DNA of 64,000 bases from Nematopogon swammerdamellus (GCA_946902875.1 OX336341.1:2046001-2110000), one strand, 5' to 3'. Positions 20,748 to 31,669 are shown, counted from the stretch's first letter. Numbers and translations: made by a program. The notes: generated by a model not told the origin, from the letters alone.

Positions 20748-23700
20748 GTGAGTGGACATAAATACTGTAGAAAAGTAGAGAACGGCACACTGATGGGTTT
20801 TGAAAAGAAGTATACAAATACATCGGCATCGTCCAAAAGCTGAAAGATTCCATCCTGGGTATATGGCCACGCGATATGGTGCGTTGTGAGGTATTAATTA
20901 CACGGAAATAAGCTAAGAACTAAGCTGCACGGCGATCGTCCACGTAAATGGAAAATCGACTGATCGATGGGGTGGACAGCCTGAATTCGTTTATACGGTC
21001 GATAATAATGGCCCGCTGTGGCCGACATGGCGACGAGAGGAGCAGCCGTGGACAGGAAAACGGAGTGTGGGAAAACCTGCGAAGTGGGACGACGACATCT
21101 TGTGCGTCTGGAGTTATTGTTATTGTCTGTTAGTCTGTAGTTGAGTAATCTGTAGAGACATGATGAGTAATTTTAAACTTAATGTCTTTCTACAATCAGT
21201 CGGCTCTTTAGCGTCCGCTGCTCGACAGATTCCTCTTGAATACTTCTATAATTATTTTTTTTATGGAATCTGACATGGTTGGCTACATCACCTACAACAT
21301 CAGTGATGTCAGCCCATAACACCGGGTGAACTTGATGCCACGTCAATGCTTCCCTTCGGTCGTGCCGGCTACACTGGACGGAAAACACAAACTATTTACA
21401 TAGCCGTTTCGACCGACCTCTCATTCAGTGCGGTGGTACCACCCCGGGTGGGTTAAACCTTACCACCTAGTAATATAAGAAGGGAGTCATATCCCTTAGT
21501 CGCCTTTTACGACATACACGGGGAGAGATGCAGTGGCGCTATTCTTTTAAAGTACTGGCCCCACGCGGTACGGTACGGTACGGTTCTATTATCTACCTGG
21601 CCTTCAGCAGCACTGAACTACTGGATTAATCGAAGAACTGGTAGCGCAGTGATGGCATCGCGTGTTGTGATCGCAGACTGGACTAGTGATCACTCTGACG
21701 ACCGGCGTGACCTCCGTGTGCGGCTCCAGTTTGCTGACCAACACTCGCGCCGTCACGGCGGCCCACTGCTGGTGGGACGGCAGGAGCCAGGCTCGCCAGT
21801 TCGTTGTCGTTCTGGGCTCCACGCTGCTCTTCTCCGGCGGCACTAGGGTCACCACAACGAACGTTCAAATGCACGCCAGCTGGAACCCTACTTGGATCAC
21901 AAACGACGTCGCAATCATCGTGATTGGCTGGGTCAACTACAGCAGTGAGTAATTTTTAGGGTTCTGTACCTCAAAGGAGGAAAAAACGGAGCCCTTATAG
22001 GTTCACTTTGTTGTCCGTCTGTCTGTCTGTCTGGCTGGCTGGCTGGCTGTCTATCTGTCAAGACCTTTTTTCTCAGGAACGGGAAGAGGTATCAACTTGA
22101 AATCAATATCAAATACTACGGTCTACGTTTCCTCGGAGGTGTAAATTTAAGCTTCTAGGTCAACGTAATCAGTAGATACGCCCATTTAAGTCACATATTT
22201 TGCTACCGACAAATCAAATCAAAACCTATAGAGTACTTCCCGTTAACCTAGAATCATGAAATTTAGTAAGAAGCAAGGTCTCACAGCACAAATAAAGGAA
22301 AAAATCGAAACTTGTAAATTTATAGTTATGTGACATTAAAAAATTTTTTTTTTTTGTATGTCAAGGCCCCTTTTTCTCTGGAACGGATCAAGATAACAAA
22401 TTAAAATTAATACGAAGTACTAAGATCTCTTCAAGGTGTGGAATATTAAATCTTCTAAATTAACGCAATCAAAAGATACGGCCATCTATGTCAGATTTCA
22501 TACTCGCAAACTCACTCCAATCAAATCAAAACCTATAGGATATTTCCCGTCAACCTAGAATCATAAAATTTGGTAAGAAGCAAGGGTTCATAGCACGAGT
22601 AGTAAAGGAAACATCCTAAAATTTTAAACTTGTAGTTATATGATATTAAAAAAGTCGGCAAGTGCGAGTTGGACTCGCGCACCGAGGGTTCCGTATCATC
22701 AGCAACACTCAATATATTTGTAGGTATTATGTATGTACAAAAACAATTGTTTTGGAAAATCACGAACCGCCTAAATAAACACTACAGCAATGGTTTTTGA
22801 CTGTGCGGCATTCGTGAAGTTGAAATATACAAAAATATATTTCTTACTAGCTGTGCCCGCGACTACGTCCGCGTAGACTTGATCTTTCTCAGCCTATTAT
22901 AAAACGCAACGTGACTCTGTCTGTCCGTTCGTTAGTATGATTAATTAGTTAGTTAGTATGAGTTCAGCAGACCTCGTGGCCCCACATAAGCCGCTAAGAT
23001 ATATTTTTTTTATCGAAACTGACACGGTTGGCTACATCATCTACAGCATCCGTGATGTCAGCCCATAACACCGGGTGAGCTAGGTGCCATGTCAGTGCTT
23101 CCCTTCATTTTATGTCAGCTACACTGAACTGGACGGAAAACACGAACTATTTACATAGCCGTTTCGACCGACGTTTCATTCAGTGCGGTGGTGTCAACCC
23201 GGGCGGGATAAACCCTACCACCTAGTAAGGTAAGAAGGGAAGGGACCTACAGTTTAACGTGGAATCCGAACCACGGTCAGCCTCCAACAGTCGAGCGGTC
23301 ACCCATCCAAGTACTGACCGCGCTCGGGGTTGACAACAGTCGACCGACCGCACCACTGAGCTACCGAGGCTGACAAAAATGTAATAATATGACAACAAAA
23401 AAACAGAACCTAAGTAACAGAAACAACCTACACCTAACAGCTCGCATACAATCTTCGTTTCAGACTGTTGAAATCAGGAAGGTCAAACAATATAATTTAT
23501 GAAAAGAATAAGAAAGGTGAAATGAAAGGATAAAAGACTAATAAATCAAATTACCAGATAACAACGCCATCTATAATTCAAAATTTGACTTATAAACAAT
23601 TTTATCTGATGACGACAAATTTGTCGAAATATTTATCATAAAAAATATGTGTTTTTTTATTAAATAATATAAGTAAATAATATAAATAATAAAAACAGAT

Positions 23701-26700
23701 AAAACTGCACACACGAAATTTTTCACCCTCATCTGTCTACAGCCGTGTTTCTACATCCGCGCGACGCCGCCGCAGCGACGCGGCGGCGGCGCTGCGAGCG
23801 ACGACGCGGCGCTGCGGCGCGGTGGCGCGATGCTATAAGCAAAGAGTTTGTATTACGTCGGAGCGCAGCGACGTAATACAAACTCTTTGGCTATAAGATA
23901 TTTTCTAACTAAACTTCAAAAATTTATATCTTTTGATTCTGTGGGTTGATTTTGATGAAATAAACACTGAATGTTACACGGAATAAAGCTTCAAATTATT
24001 TAATAATTAGATTTTGAATCCAATGAGTGGTTTTTGCGTTATGCGCGCACAAAGGCACAAACAAACCGACAAACCAACAAACCGACAAACCAACAAACCG
24101 ACAAACAGACAAAAATTTCAAAAACTGTTTTTTACTTTCTATTACTTATTCCTTCTGTCCCCCAGTTATTGTTTTGCAAAAATAGTTAATGTACAGATAC
24201 GGTAAGTCTACGATTTTATTATATGTATAGATAGATAGATTTATAGATAGATAGATAGATATGACAAAACGACATATCCTTTTCGGATTTTATCTTTACT
24301 TGTGAGACCTTGCTTCTTGCCAAATTTCATTACTCTAGCTAGGTCAACGGTAAGTACCCTATAGGTTTTGATTTCATTTGAGTGAGTTTGCAATTATTAA
24401 AATTTCCCATAAATAGCCGTATCTTTTGATTATATTGATTTAGAAGCTTTCATTTTCTATAGCTCGAAGGGATCGCAGACGTTAGTATTTCATATGTAAT
24501 TTCAATTTGATATCTTGACTCGTTACTGAGAAAAAGGGTCTTGACACACAAAACAAGCAATTTTTTTTTAATATCATATAACTACAAGTTTAAAATTTTA
24601 GGATTTTTTCCTTTACGTGTGATATGAGTCCTTGCTTGTTACCAAATTTTATGATTCTAGGTTGACGGGAAATACCCTATAGGTTTTGATTTGATAGGAG
24701 TGAGTTTGCGAGTGAAATCTGACATAGATGACCGTATCTTTTGATTGCGTTTAATTATAGAAGCTTGCATTTTTCAAACCTTAAAGAGATCGTAGATATT
24801 AGTATTTCGTATTAATTTCAATTTTTTATCTCGATCCGTTCCTGAGAAAAAGGGTCCTTGACATACAAAACAAAATATTTTTTTTATGTCAATAACTACA
24901 ATTTTACAATTTTCGGATTTTTTCCTTTACTTGTGCTATAAGAACTTGCTTCTTACCAAATTTATTGATTCTATGTTAACAGGAAATACCCTATAGGTTT
25001 TGATTTGTTTTGAGTGAGTTTGCGAGCATGAAATATGACATAGATGGCCGTATCTTTTGATTGCGTAGATTTAGAAGCTTTAATATTCTACACCTTAAAG
25101 AGATCGTAGATCTTAGTATTTCGTATTAATTTCAATTTGTTATCTTGATTCATTCCTGAGAAAAAGGGACCTTGACAAACAAAAGAAACAAACAATTTTT
25201 TTAATGGCACATAACTATAAATTTACAATTTTCGATTTTTTCCTTTACTTGTGCTATGAGACCTTGCTTCTTACCAAATTTCATTATTCTAGGTTAACGG
25301 GAAGTACTCTATAGGTTTTGATTTGGTATGCCGGTAGCAAAATATGTGACTTAAATGGGCGTATCTAGTGATTGCGTGGACCTATCCTCCGAGGAAACGT
25401 AGACCTTAGTATTTTATATTAATTTCAACTTTATACCTCTACCCGTTCCTGAGAAAAAAAGTCTTGACAGACAGACACCCAGCCAGCCAGGTAGCAGCCA
25501 GCCAGTTTTCCTCCTGCGAGGTACGGAACCCTAAAAAATTAGCTTGTTTTGTGTTTCAAGACCCTTTTTCTCAGTAACGAGTCAAGATATAAAATTGAAA
25601 TTAATATGAAATACTAACGTCTGCGATCCCTTCGAGTTATAGAAAATGAAAGCTTCTAAATCAATATAATCAAAAGATACGGCTATTTATGGCAAATTTT
25701 AATACTTGCAAACTCACTCAAATGAAATCAAAACCTATAGGGTACTTACTCTTGACCTAGAGTAATGAAATTTGGCAAGAAGCAAGGTCTCACATCACAA
25801 GTAAAAAAAACCGAAAATTGTAGATATGTCGTTATGTCATATAAGAAATATATTTTTGTATATTTCAACTTCACTGCTGCACAGTCAAAGCATTGCTGTA
25901 GTGTTTATTTAGGCGGTTCGTAATTTTCCAAAACAATTGTTTTTGTACATACATAATACAAATATATTGAGTGATGCTGATTATACGGAACCCTCGGTAC
26001 GCGAGTTCAACTCGCACTTGCCGACTTTTTTTTATTGAAATAATTTTATGGTTATTGCCAAAATTATAATATCAGGGCGAGTACAAATATTTAAAAAACT
26101 CGCTCTGAATAAGATCGCTTATATAAAATAGTTATGTTACATTCAGTCTGGGAAAGTGTTTTGGCATTTGACTTGATTAAATTACAATTTTTCATCACAC
26201 CTTTTAAGTTGTTTATTAAAAGCATGCAAACAGAATTAAAATCTTGAACAGAAAATAATTATTAATGAAAATCTTAAAGATTAAATGATAGAATAATGGA
26301 TGGAACCCGCGCCCTGTGCATTAAGCCAGTAGGAGAATTGTGGTATACATGCAAAAAGATACTTCGACTTGTCGGACCAGCTGGCGAAAATCAGGGGCAT
26401 TTACCCAGAAGTGGGCTACATACATCAGCTTTTGGTTTTTTTTTTATGGAAACTGACACGGCAGGCTGCGTCATCTACAACATCCGTGATGTCAGCCTTC
26501 GTGAATCAGGTGCCACGTCCGTGCGTCCTTATGGTAGTGCCGGCTACACTGAACTGGGCGGAAAACAGAAAGCAACCAATGTCGTGTAAAGGTGAGAAGG
26601 CAAGGGAACTAGAGTTTTACGTGAAATCCGAACCGCGGTCAGAACCAGGGTGGAAAGAAGAATTACAAGATATTGTTGCATTACATAATATGTACTTATT

Positions 26701-28686
26701 ACTTGATTATACACTCTTGCGAAGGCTTGCATTATTATTACTAAAGTTTTTGAAACATATTTTTAGCACTTTACGAGCGAAAGTTCATATTCAGTATGAG
26801 GACAATTTATTATTTCCTTACAGACACCATCGGCCCAATAGCCTTGGCGACTGGGAACGCAAACTACGCCGGCACCTGGGCAACGGCATCTGGCTTCGGC
26901 AGGACCAGCGATTGTGAGTCCATAAAATGTATATTTAATACAACACCTAAGCGCACGCTCACTGCGAGTACAATAGGCGCTGGAACCTTCTCTGGAATGC
27001 AGTGTTCGTCTCCTTGCCCCTCAAAATGACATAATCTCATTTACATGCACTACTTATTTCATTTAATTTCTTTCACAAGGTGATAATTAGAATTCACGAA
27101 AGCACAGAGCGTTTCTAAAATGTAGATATTCCGTCACCTGCCATTTACAACGACATCGCTGCTGGAGGCAGACATCCTCCATTGACCGCCTCTTGTGGTG
27201 GGAAACCAATAAAAAGTCACATTCAAAATATTCACTAACGTTTCATATAATGTAATACATAATATCACAAAAATATAAGAAATAATGGGATGCAAATAAG
27301 TAATATCTTATATTATATATCTACCAGTTATGATAATATAATAATAATATGTTCCATTTATATCCAGCGGCCGGTATCGGGAACAACCAGTTCCTGAGCC
27401 ACGTCAACCTGCAAGTGATCACCAACGCCGTGTGCCAGCAGACCTACGGCAGCAGCAGCGTCATCGCCTCCACCATCTGCACCAGCGGCGCCGGCGGCGT
27501 CGGCACCTGCGGCGGAGACTCCGGCGGGCCCCTCGTCGTCACCAGCGGCGGCCAAGGAGTATTGGTGAGATGGTGTTTTCACAAATTGCCGGTTTCTAAA
27601 AAAAATAATTATTAAGTGATCTCATCAGTTTATAGGTTGAAAGAGAAAATTAATTTACATCCACACGCTTTATTCCAAAAAGCGGGGTGAGCGGAGTCAC
27701 CAGCTGTGCCAATAGGATATTGGCGAGTTGCTTTCTTCGGATTTTTTTTATATTGTGTCTCGAACTCTCGTTTTCAACGCGCTAATGTCGAAATGCGGCA
27801 TTTTAAAAATGTGGATTACCTTAGCTATCCCAAAGAAAGAGCCTCCTACAACTCCATTTCTTAGGGAGCTGTGAACGAAAATTCAATTTAAAAAACTGTT
27901 TTGAAAACATTGAACCGACTTAAAAAAACACAACTAGAACGTTAAAAGTGTTCAATAATATTTTGATTCATATTCGGATCCTTGAGTTGAAGGCGGTACA
28001 AAAGCACAAAAGGGGTCCATCTATCAATTTTCAGGTGTGCTTTTGTACCGCCTTCAACTCAAGGGTCCGAATATGAATCAAAATATTATTTAACACTTTT
28101 CAGTTCTAGTTTTTTTTTTTAAGTCAGTTCAATGTTTTTTTAAAACAGTTTTTTATTTCAATCTTTTTAGTTATCACATAAAAAGTTCTGCGTAGAATTA
28201 TTAGGCGTTATGCCGACGACGTGTTTTTCCAGTGATCAGTAATGTACCATATCTTGAAAAAACTGAACCGATTTTGATTAAACTTGCACTATTGCCTTAG
28301 TTAAAAGATACTTAATCCAATAAAAAAATAATTATGGCAATTCGATTTGTAGTTTCCGAGAAATTCGTGGACAAACATACATACTTACATACAAACATAC
28401 ATACACTTATGTTTGACTTACCAGTTTAGAAGCACACTTAAACTAACATATACGAATATTGTGCAAATCCAACGATATTACATACATACGGGTCGAAATT
28501 GATAACCTCCATTTTTTGAAGAAGTCGGTTAATAAAAAAATTATAAATGAATTCGATGTTAAATCGCATGTTGTTCCGCAGATTGGTGTAACGTCGTACG
28601 GTTCCGCGGCCGGCTGCCAGAGGGGATTCCCGGCTGCCTTCGCTCGCGTCACATCGTTCGCAACTTGGATACAACAGCGTCTGTGA
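20526..28686 (+). CDS. chymotrypsin-like serine protease, gene 2 (5 exons, 293 aa)
   Basis: Secreted S1A protease precursor, tandem paralogue of gene 1. Joined exons are 20526-20747, 21677-21944, 26824-26913, 27368-27564 and 28582-28686 (882 nt with stop); phases are 0, 1, 1, 0. Signal peptide about residues 1-17; the propeptide ends DPSR59 before IVGGS. The triad is His104, Asp151 (TNDVAII) and Ser245 (GGDSGGP). The residue equivalent to chymotrypsin 189 is Gly239, against Ser in gene 1, and Tyr replaces Phe at 215, so the S1 pocket differs. Residue 225 (Val of SSSVIAS) is an added codon relative to gene 1. Exon 2 and exon 5 are almost identical to gene 1 while the propeptide, exon 3 and introns differ, which suggests gene conversion. 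The donor of intron 4 is GTGAGA. AATAAA lies at 28733-28738. Expected to act extracellularly, probably in larval gut (inference). Confidence 0.93.
20748..21676 (+). other. intron 1 of gene 2
   Basis: A 929-bp intron. The outer parts match gene 1 intron 1, including an RTE-derived stretch near 21040-21105. A SINE has inserted at 21255-21573. Confidence 0.6.
21255..21573 (-). mobile_element. SINE with ACCGTG head, reverse
   Basis: Poly-T and the common body in reverse, then CCCTTAGTCGCCTTTTACGA and GGGGAGAGATGCAGTGG, the complement of the ACCGTG head module, ending near GGCCCCACGCGGTACGGTA. Gene 1 lacks it, so it inserted after duplication. Confidence 0.85.
21677..21944 (+). CDS. gene 2 exon 2 (His and Asp of the triad)
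   Basis: Residues 75-163 plus one base. TAAHC and NDVAII present. Acceptor CAG 21674-21676, donor GTGAGT 21945. Identical to gene 1 over about 166 bp in the middle. Confidence 0.93.
21958..22640 (+). repeat. GGGTTCTGTACC dispersed repeat with two about 320-bp internal units
   Basis: Begins TTTTAGGGTTCTGTACCTCA with a TGTC/GGCT microsatellite. Two tandem units follow, each running CAAGAC.TTTTTCTC...GGAACG, CTACG.TCT, AAACCTATAG, AACCTAGAATCAT, AAGAAGCAAGG. The same unit appears in reverse four times at 24240-25545. No ORF. Confidence 0.75.
23004..23374 (-). mobile_element. 5S-headed SINE, reverse
   Basis: Nearly full length: poly-T, common body, GTCACCCATCCAAGTACTGA, GACCGCACCACTGAGCTACC, ending GAGGCTGAC. 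It lies inside the larger inverted-end element of gene 2 intron 2, and is absent from gene 1. Confidence 0.88.
23757..23890. repeat. GC-rich patch plus 20-bp-stem perfect hairpin
   Basis: 23757-23835 is a GCGACGC-type low-complexity block, very GC-rich for this window. 23841-23889 is a perfect inverted repeat AAAGAGTTTGTATTACGTCG with an 8-nt loop, extended by partly matching GCTATAAG flanks. No function is assigned. Confidence 0.75.
24052..24265. repeat. ACAAACCGACAAACCA and GATA microsatellites
   Basis: 24055-24115 alternates ACAAACCGAC and AAACCAAC. 24228-24262 is a GATA repeat. Simple sequence in the intron. Confidence 0.8.
26436..26652 (-). mobile_element. SINE body shared with gene 1 intron 2
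   Basis: The matching copy in gene 1 is 6779-7000 with the same flanking sequence on both sides. It dates to before the gene duplication. Confidence 0.8.
26824..26913 (+). CDS. gene 2 exon 3
   Basis: Residues 164-193 with split codons at both ends. Contains [10 protein letters not shown]. Acceptor CAG 26821-26823, donor GTGAGT 26914. Confidence 0.92.
27368..27564 (+). CDS. gene 2 exon 4 (catalytic Ser)
   Basis: Residues 194-259. Contains [15 protein letters not shown] and [11 protein letters not shown]. One codon longer than gene 1 exon 4. Acceptor CAG 27365-27367, donor GTGAGA 27565, phase 0. Confidence 0.92.
27696..27728 (+). pseudogene. decayed second exon-4 end with GC donor
   Basis: GTCACCAGC then GTGCCAATAGGATATTG, followed by GCGAGT, matches the last 27 bases of gene 1 exon 4 and its donor except for a few changes (GT became GC). 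From here on, the intron matches gene 1 intron 4. The functional exon-4 end is 158 bp upstream. A read-through stop at 27613-27615 means this relic cannot extend exon 4. Confidence 0.75.
27889..28155. repeat. foldback MITE in gene 2 intron 4
   Basis: Inverted arms of roughly 120 bp run from AACTGTTTTGAAAACATTGA to the complement. The central GAGTTGAAGGCGGTACAAAA is mirrored around a roughly 35-nt loop. Gene 1 lacks it: gene 1 continues directly from the matching TTCAATTT near 8290. Confidence 0.85.
28156..28581 (+). other. rest of gene 2 intron 4
   Basis: AT-rich. 28240-28450 (GAACCGATTTTGATTAAACT, CATACATACTTACATACAAA) is an inverted relative of 18775-18960 and belongs to the same inserted repeat. 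The last about 50 bp match gene 1 intron 4 again. Confidence 0.5.
28582..28686 (+). CDS. gene 2 exon 5
   Basis: Residues 260-293 and TGA. Contains [11 protein letters not shown] and ends WIQQRL. Acceptor GCAG ends at 28581. Confidence 0.93.
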   Translation: MGVTSYGSAAGCQRGFPAAFARVTSFATWIQQRL

Positions 28687-28732
28687 GACATTTACACTTT
28701 GGCTTATTGCGTGCTAACTCAACTTTCTGTTC

Positions 28733-28738
28733 AATAAA
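28733..28738 (+). terminator. polyadenylation signal of gene 2
   Basis: AATAAA 47 bp after the stop, at the same position as in gene 1. Similarity to the gene 1 3' flank continues to about 28800. Confidence 0.8.
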
Positions 28739-28833
28739 CGCAATTTGAAATGAATGTCATTTATTATTTGTGTCACTTATGTATATATTTACTTGTAATT
28801 AATCGCTAACGGCACATATAAATTATATGAAAA

Positions 28834-29222
28834 GGGGCGTGCGGTCGAGTGGTCTGGGCGTTGGCTTCCCGTGCGAGAGGTCCGAGGTTCAAACCCGGTC
28901 GGCGTGCACCAATGAGTTATTTCTGACGAAAAAATTTACGTGCATAGGTAGGTACCTACACCTGCTGATTCACCGTTCGGAACCGGTGTAAAACTGTAGG
29001 TCCCTTCCCTTGCCCCTTACTGGGTGGTAGGCTCAAATTGTAGCCGACTGGGTTGGTACCACCGTACTGAATGCAAGATGACCGCATAGCAGCCTCGGTT
29101 GTGTTCTCCTCTAGTCTAGTATAGCCAGCAGTCCAGGGAAATCTCCGTTATGGCACTTACCTTCTCGGAGGTGATATTGGCTAGTCAGAGCATGCGCTTT
29201 GGCCCCTCTGACTCTGACTTTG
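28834..29222 (+). mobile_element. tRNA-headed SINE
   Basis: The head 28834-28905 has an A-box-like GCGGTCGAGTGGTC and the B box GGTTCAAACCC, tRNA-derived. The body shares CTGTAGGTCCCTTCCC, GGTGGTAG and GGTTGGTACCACCG with the 5S-headed SINEs, then ends with its own 3' part (CTTCTCGGAGGTGATATTGG, CATGCGCTTTGGCCCCTC). It is not a functional tRNA gene: the acceptor stem does not close. Confidence 0.88.
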
Positions 29223-29387
29223 AATATTATTTTATTTTATTTATTTTATTTTATTAAGGAAACACTCAGTTATACAACATACATGATACATGGGTACATA
29301 CAATTAAACATTAACCAATAAAGTTTCCACATAAATTATATAACTTACAATAACTAACACAGATAACTTACAAAATATATACCTACA

Positions 29388-29612
29388 AGCTGTGCCCGCG
29401 GCTCCGCCCGCTCTCATATTTCACTTCACTGCTAACCTCATAAGCCATTTAGCGTGATAGTAAGTAGCCTATAGTTGATGGGAAGAATCAAGCTATCCGT
29501 AGAATTTTGTTTTATTAAAATCGGTTCAGTGGCTCTCGAGTTATAAGCGGACAGACAGACAGACAGACAGAAAGCAGACGTTGGATTTTATTATAGGTAG
29601 GAGTAGGATATC
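29388..29612 (+). repeat. GCCCGCGGCTCCGCCCGC dispersed repeat
   Basis: Starts AGCTGTGCCCGCGGCTCCGC, contains TTAAAATCGGTTCAGTGG and GTTATAAGCGGACAGACAG, and ends GTTGGATTTTATTATAGGTA. Other copies: 45910-46132 (-), 46490-46703 (+), 55018-55256 (-), 60106-60431 (+). It looks like the short 3' portion of a LINE or a non-autonomous derivative. Confidence 0.75.
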
Positions 29613-29698
29613 TTAAAAAAATAACAAAATACAAAAAGAGTAGAAGTTTAAAAGTTTGAGAAAAATAGATATATTTTTTTTAATATATTTGTTTCTTT

Positions 29699-30130
29699 TT
29701 TACCCGACTACGGCGAAGCCGAAAAAAGGAAGGGTTATGAGTTATGAGTTTGGCGTGTATGTATGTATGTATGTATGTGACCATGTACATATATTCCACT
29801 CTACAGCCTAAAGTACTGGGCCGATTTGAATAAATCTTGTGCCATTGGATTCGTCTCACGGGAGTGTCCTATGCTATATAAAAATTTTCAAAATTCAAAA
29901 TAGCGGACGCACGGCGTCAAAATGTCAAATTAGTTTTTTAAAATATATTGAGTGGAGTATCAAATTAAAGATAATTAAATTACAATTCCGATAATATATA
30001 TTTTGCTATCTATTAAACTTAAGTGTACAGAGAAATAGAGCAAAATGTGTGGCGCATGCTTGAATCGCGATGAAGCGTGGTCGCCCGCGCACCGCGCCGC
30101 GCGCCCCCTCGGTTTCGGTGCGTCCATGCA
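29699..30130 (+). repeat. TTTACCCGACTACGGCGAAGCC dispersed repeat
   Basis: Starts with CCCGACTACGGCGAAGCC and GGGTTATGAG, has a TATG microsatellite at 29757-29778, then AGCCTAAAGTACTGGGCCGA and ATTGAGTGGAGTATCAAATT. Ends in a CG-rich GCGCACCGCGCCGCGCG. A close second copy lies at 38050-38550. Confidence 0.8.
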
Positions 30131-30154
30131 AAGATTTAAAAGGTTGTTCCATGT

Positions 30155-30450
30155 ATGACCGTGGTTCGGATTCCACGTTAAACTGTAGGTCCCTTCCCTT
30201 CTTACCTTACTAGGTGGTAGGGTTTATCCCGGCCGGGTTGGTACCACCGCACTGAACGAAACGTCGGTCGAAACGGCTATGTAAATAGTTCGTGTTTTCC
30301 GTCCAGTTTAGTGTAGCCGACATGAAATGAAGGGAAACACTGACATGGCACCTAGTTCACCCTGTGTTATGGGCTGACATCACGGATGTTGTAGGTGATG
30401 TAGCCAACCGTGTCAGGTTCCATAAAAAAAAAAAAAAATAAATAAAAAAA
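30155..30450 (+). mobile_element. 5'-truncated 5S-type SINE
   Basis: Starts at TGACCGTGGTTCGGATTCCA, after the head, and runs through the body to a long poly-A end at 30424-30450. Confidence 0.87.
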
Positions 30451-30542
30451 TTACGCGCGCGCGACGACGACGACGCGACGCGAAGTAGCGACATAGTTAA
30501 TATAGTCGGTTGGTAATACAGGTACCTACATAATTACTTACT

Positions 30543-30828
30543 CACACACACCACACGCCGTATCCCGACAATCGGGGTGAGCAGAGTAATTCTCTGGTAA
30601 ATTACAGCACAACACCGACCACCACGTTTAGCAAAGTATTCGGACAAGATAACTATCAGGCAGCAAGTAAAGGCACGAAGGCCCACCTGCTGCATGACTA
30701 GGTGGAAAGTCCGCGCCAAGGTGAGAGGTGGCTAGCCTGTCGCCCTTATGCACGGCATCTTGTCTGTATCCCTTAATCGCCTTTTAAGACATGCATGGGG
30801 AGAGATGCAGTGGGAATATTCTTAAAAT
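30543..30828 (-). mobile_element. ACCGTG-headed repeat, second body type, reverse
   Basis: Complement of the elements at 35993-36327 and 38700-39036. It contains CCCGACAATCGGGGTGAGCA, GCACAACACCGACCACCACG, GCCCACCTGCTGCATGACT and CTGTCGCCCTTATGCACGGC, then the complement of the ACCGTG head (CGCCTTTTAAGACATGCATG). Confidence 0.82.
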
Positions 30829-30911
30829 AACCGAAATGTTATATTATAATCCTATTACTTTAAGTGAGCTAAACTTGTATCCTATTACTTTAAGTGAGCT
30901 AAACTTGTATC

Positions 30912-30942
<31 letters not shown>

Positions 30943-31114
30943 GGTTTCTCGAAAACGGCTCTAACGATTTGGATGAAATTTGCATTTAGATAATGTGATT
31001 TTTTTCAAGTTTATCTAGATAGGTTTTATTCATGAGAAAGTCCGTTTTCAAACAAAAAAATATATTTTCGTTTATTTATAACGCTAGCTCAAGGAGATGT
31101 AAAATTTCATGTAG
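30829..31114. other. AT-rich repeats and (TA)n
   Basis: 30850-30911 is a direct duplication of CCTATTACTTTAAGTGAGCT plus AAACTTGTAT. 30913-30939 is (TA)n. 30943-31100 is a dispersed repeat with GAAAACGGCTCTAACGATTT and CAAGTTTATCTAGATAGG. Confidence 0.65.
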
Positions 31115-31441
31115 TACCGTGTGGGGCCGGTACTTTAAAAGAATAGCCCCACTGCATCTCTCCCCGTGCATGTCGTAAAAGGCGACTAAGGGATATGACT
31201 CCCTTCTTATATTACTAGGTGGTAGGGTTTAACCCACCCGGGCTGGTACCACCGCACTGAATGAAAGGTCGGTCGAAACGGCTATGTAAATAGTTTGTGT
31301 TTTCCGTCCAGTTCAGTGTAGCCGGTACGACCGAAGGGAAGCACTGACGTGGCACCAAGTTCACCCGGTGTTATGGGCTGACATCACGGATGTTGTAGGT
31401 GATGTAGCCAACCGTGTCAGTTTCAATAAAAAAAAAATAAA
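31115..31441 (+). mobile_element. SINE: ACCGTG head + common body
   Basis: TACCGTGTGGGGCCGGTACT and GTCGTAAAAGGCGACTAAGG are joined directly to ATTACTAGGTGGTAGGGTTT and the rest of the common body, without the 5S part, ending in poly-A. It shows that the ACCGTG module can replace the 5S head. Confidence 0.87.
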
Positions 31442-31442
31442 A

Positions 31443-31553
31443 ATAGTGCCATCTGTTGTTGAGAAGCTAAATCAATTTAATGTCATATAAATTTTTTTGT
31501 TGAGCAACTAATATAAATACTTAAATGGTTACTCAACAGATGGCACTATGAAA
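31443..31553. repeat. 110-bp MITE with 18-bp inverted ends
   Basis: ATAGTGCCATCTGTTGTTGAG at the left and CTCAACAGATGGCACTAT at the right are inverted copies. It sits between a SINE and a dispersed repeat. No ORF. Confidence 0.75.
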
Positions 31554-31669
31554 TTTTGTATTTAGGAATTGTTTTTTTTTTTCAAGTTTATCTAGATAAT
31601 ATGTGTTATTCCTGAAAAAATCCGTTTTCAAACAACATACATATTTTATGTCTAATACCATACATACAT

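Larger units (their letters stand above)
22648..26028. mobile_element. large element with about 200-bp inverted ends
   Basis: 22648-22850 (AAGTCGGCAAGTGCGAGTTG, AACACTACAGCAATG) and 25850-26028 are inverted copies of each other. Between them are four about 320-bp units in reverse orientation (24240-25545) and one forward unit (25550-25845). The interior also holds a CCCGCGACTACGTCCGCG fragment (22852-22960), a SINE, a GC-rich patch and short repeats. No transposase ORF was seen. It occupies intron 2 of gene 2. Confidence 0.65.

Noticed and set aside
28834..28910. Functional tRNA gene
   Set aside because: It has A- and B-box-like blocks, but the acceptor stem does not pair and the same head recurs in other copies fused to a SINE body.
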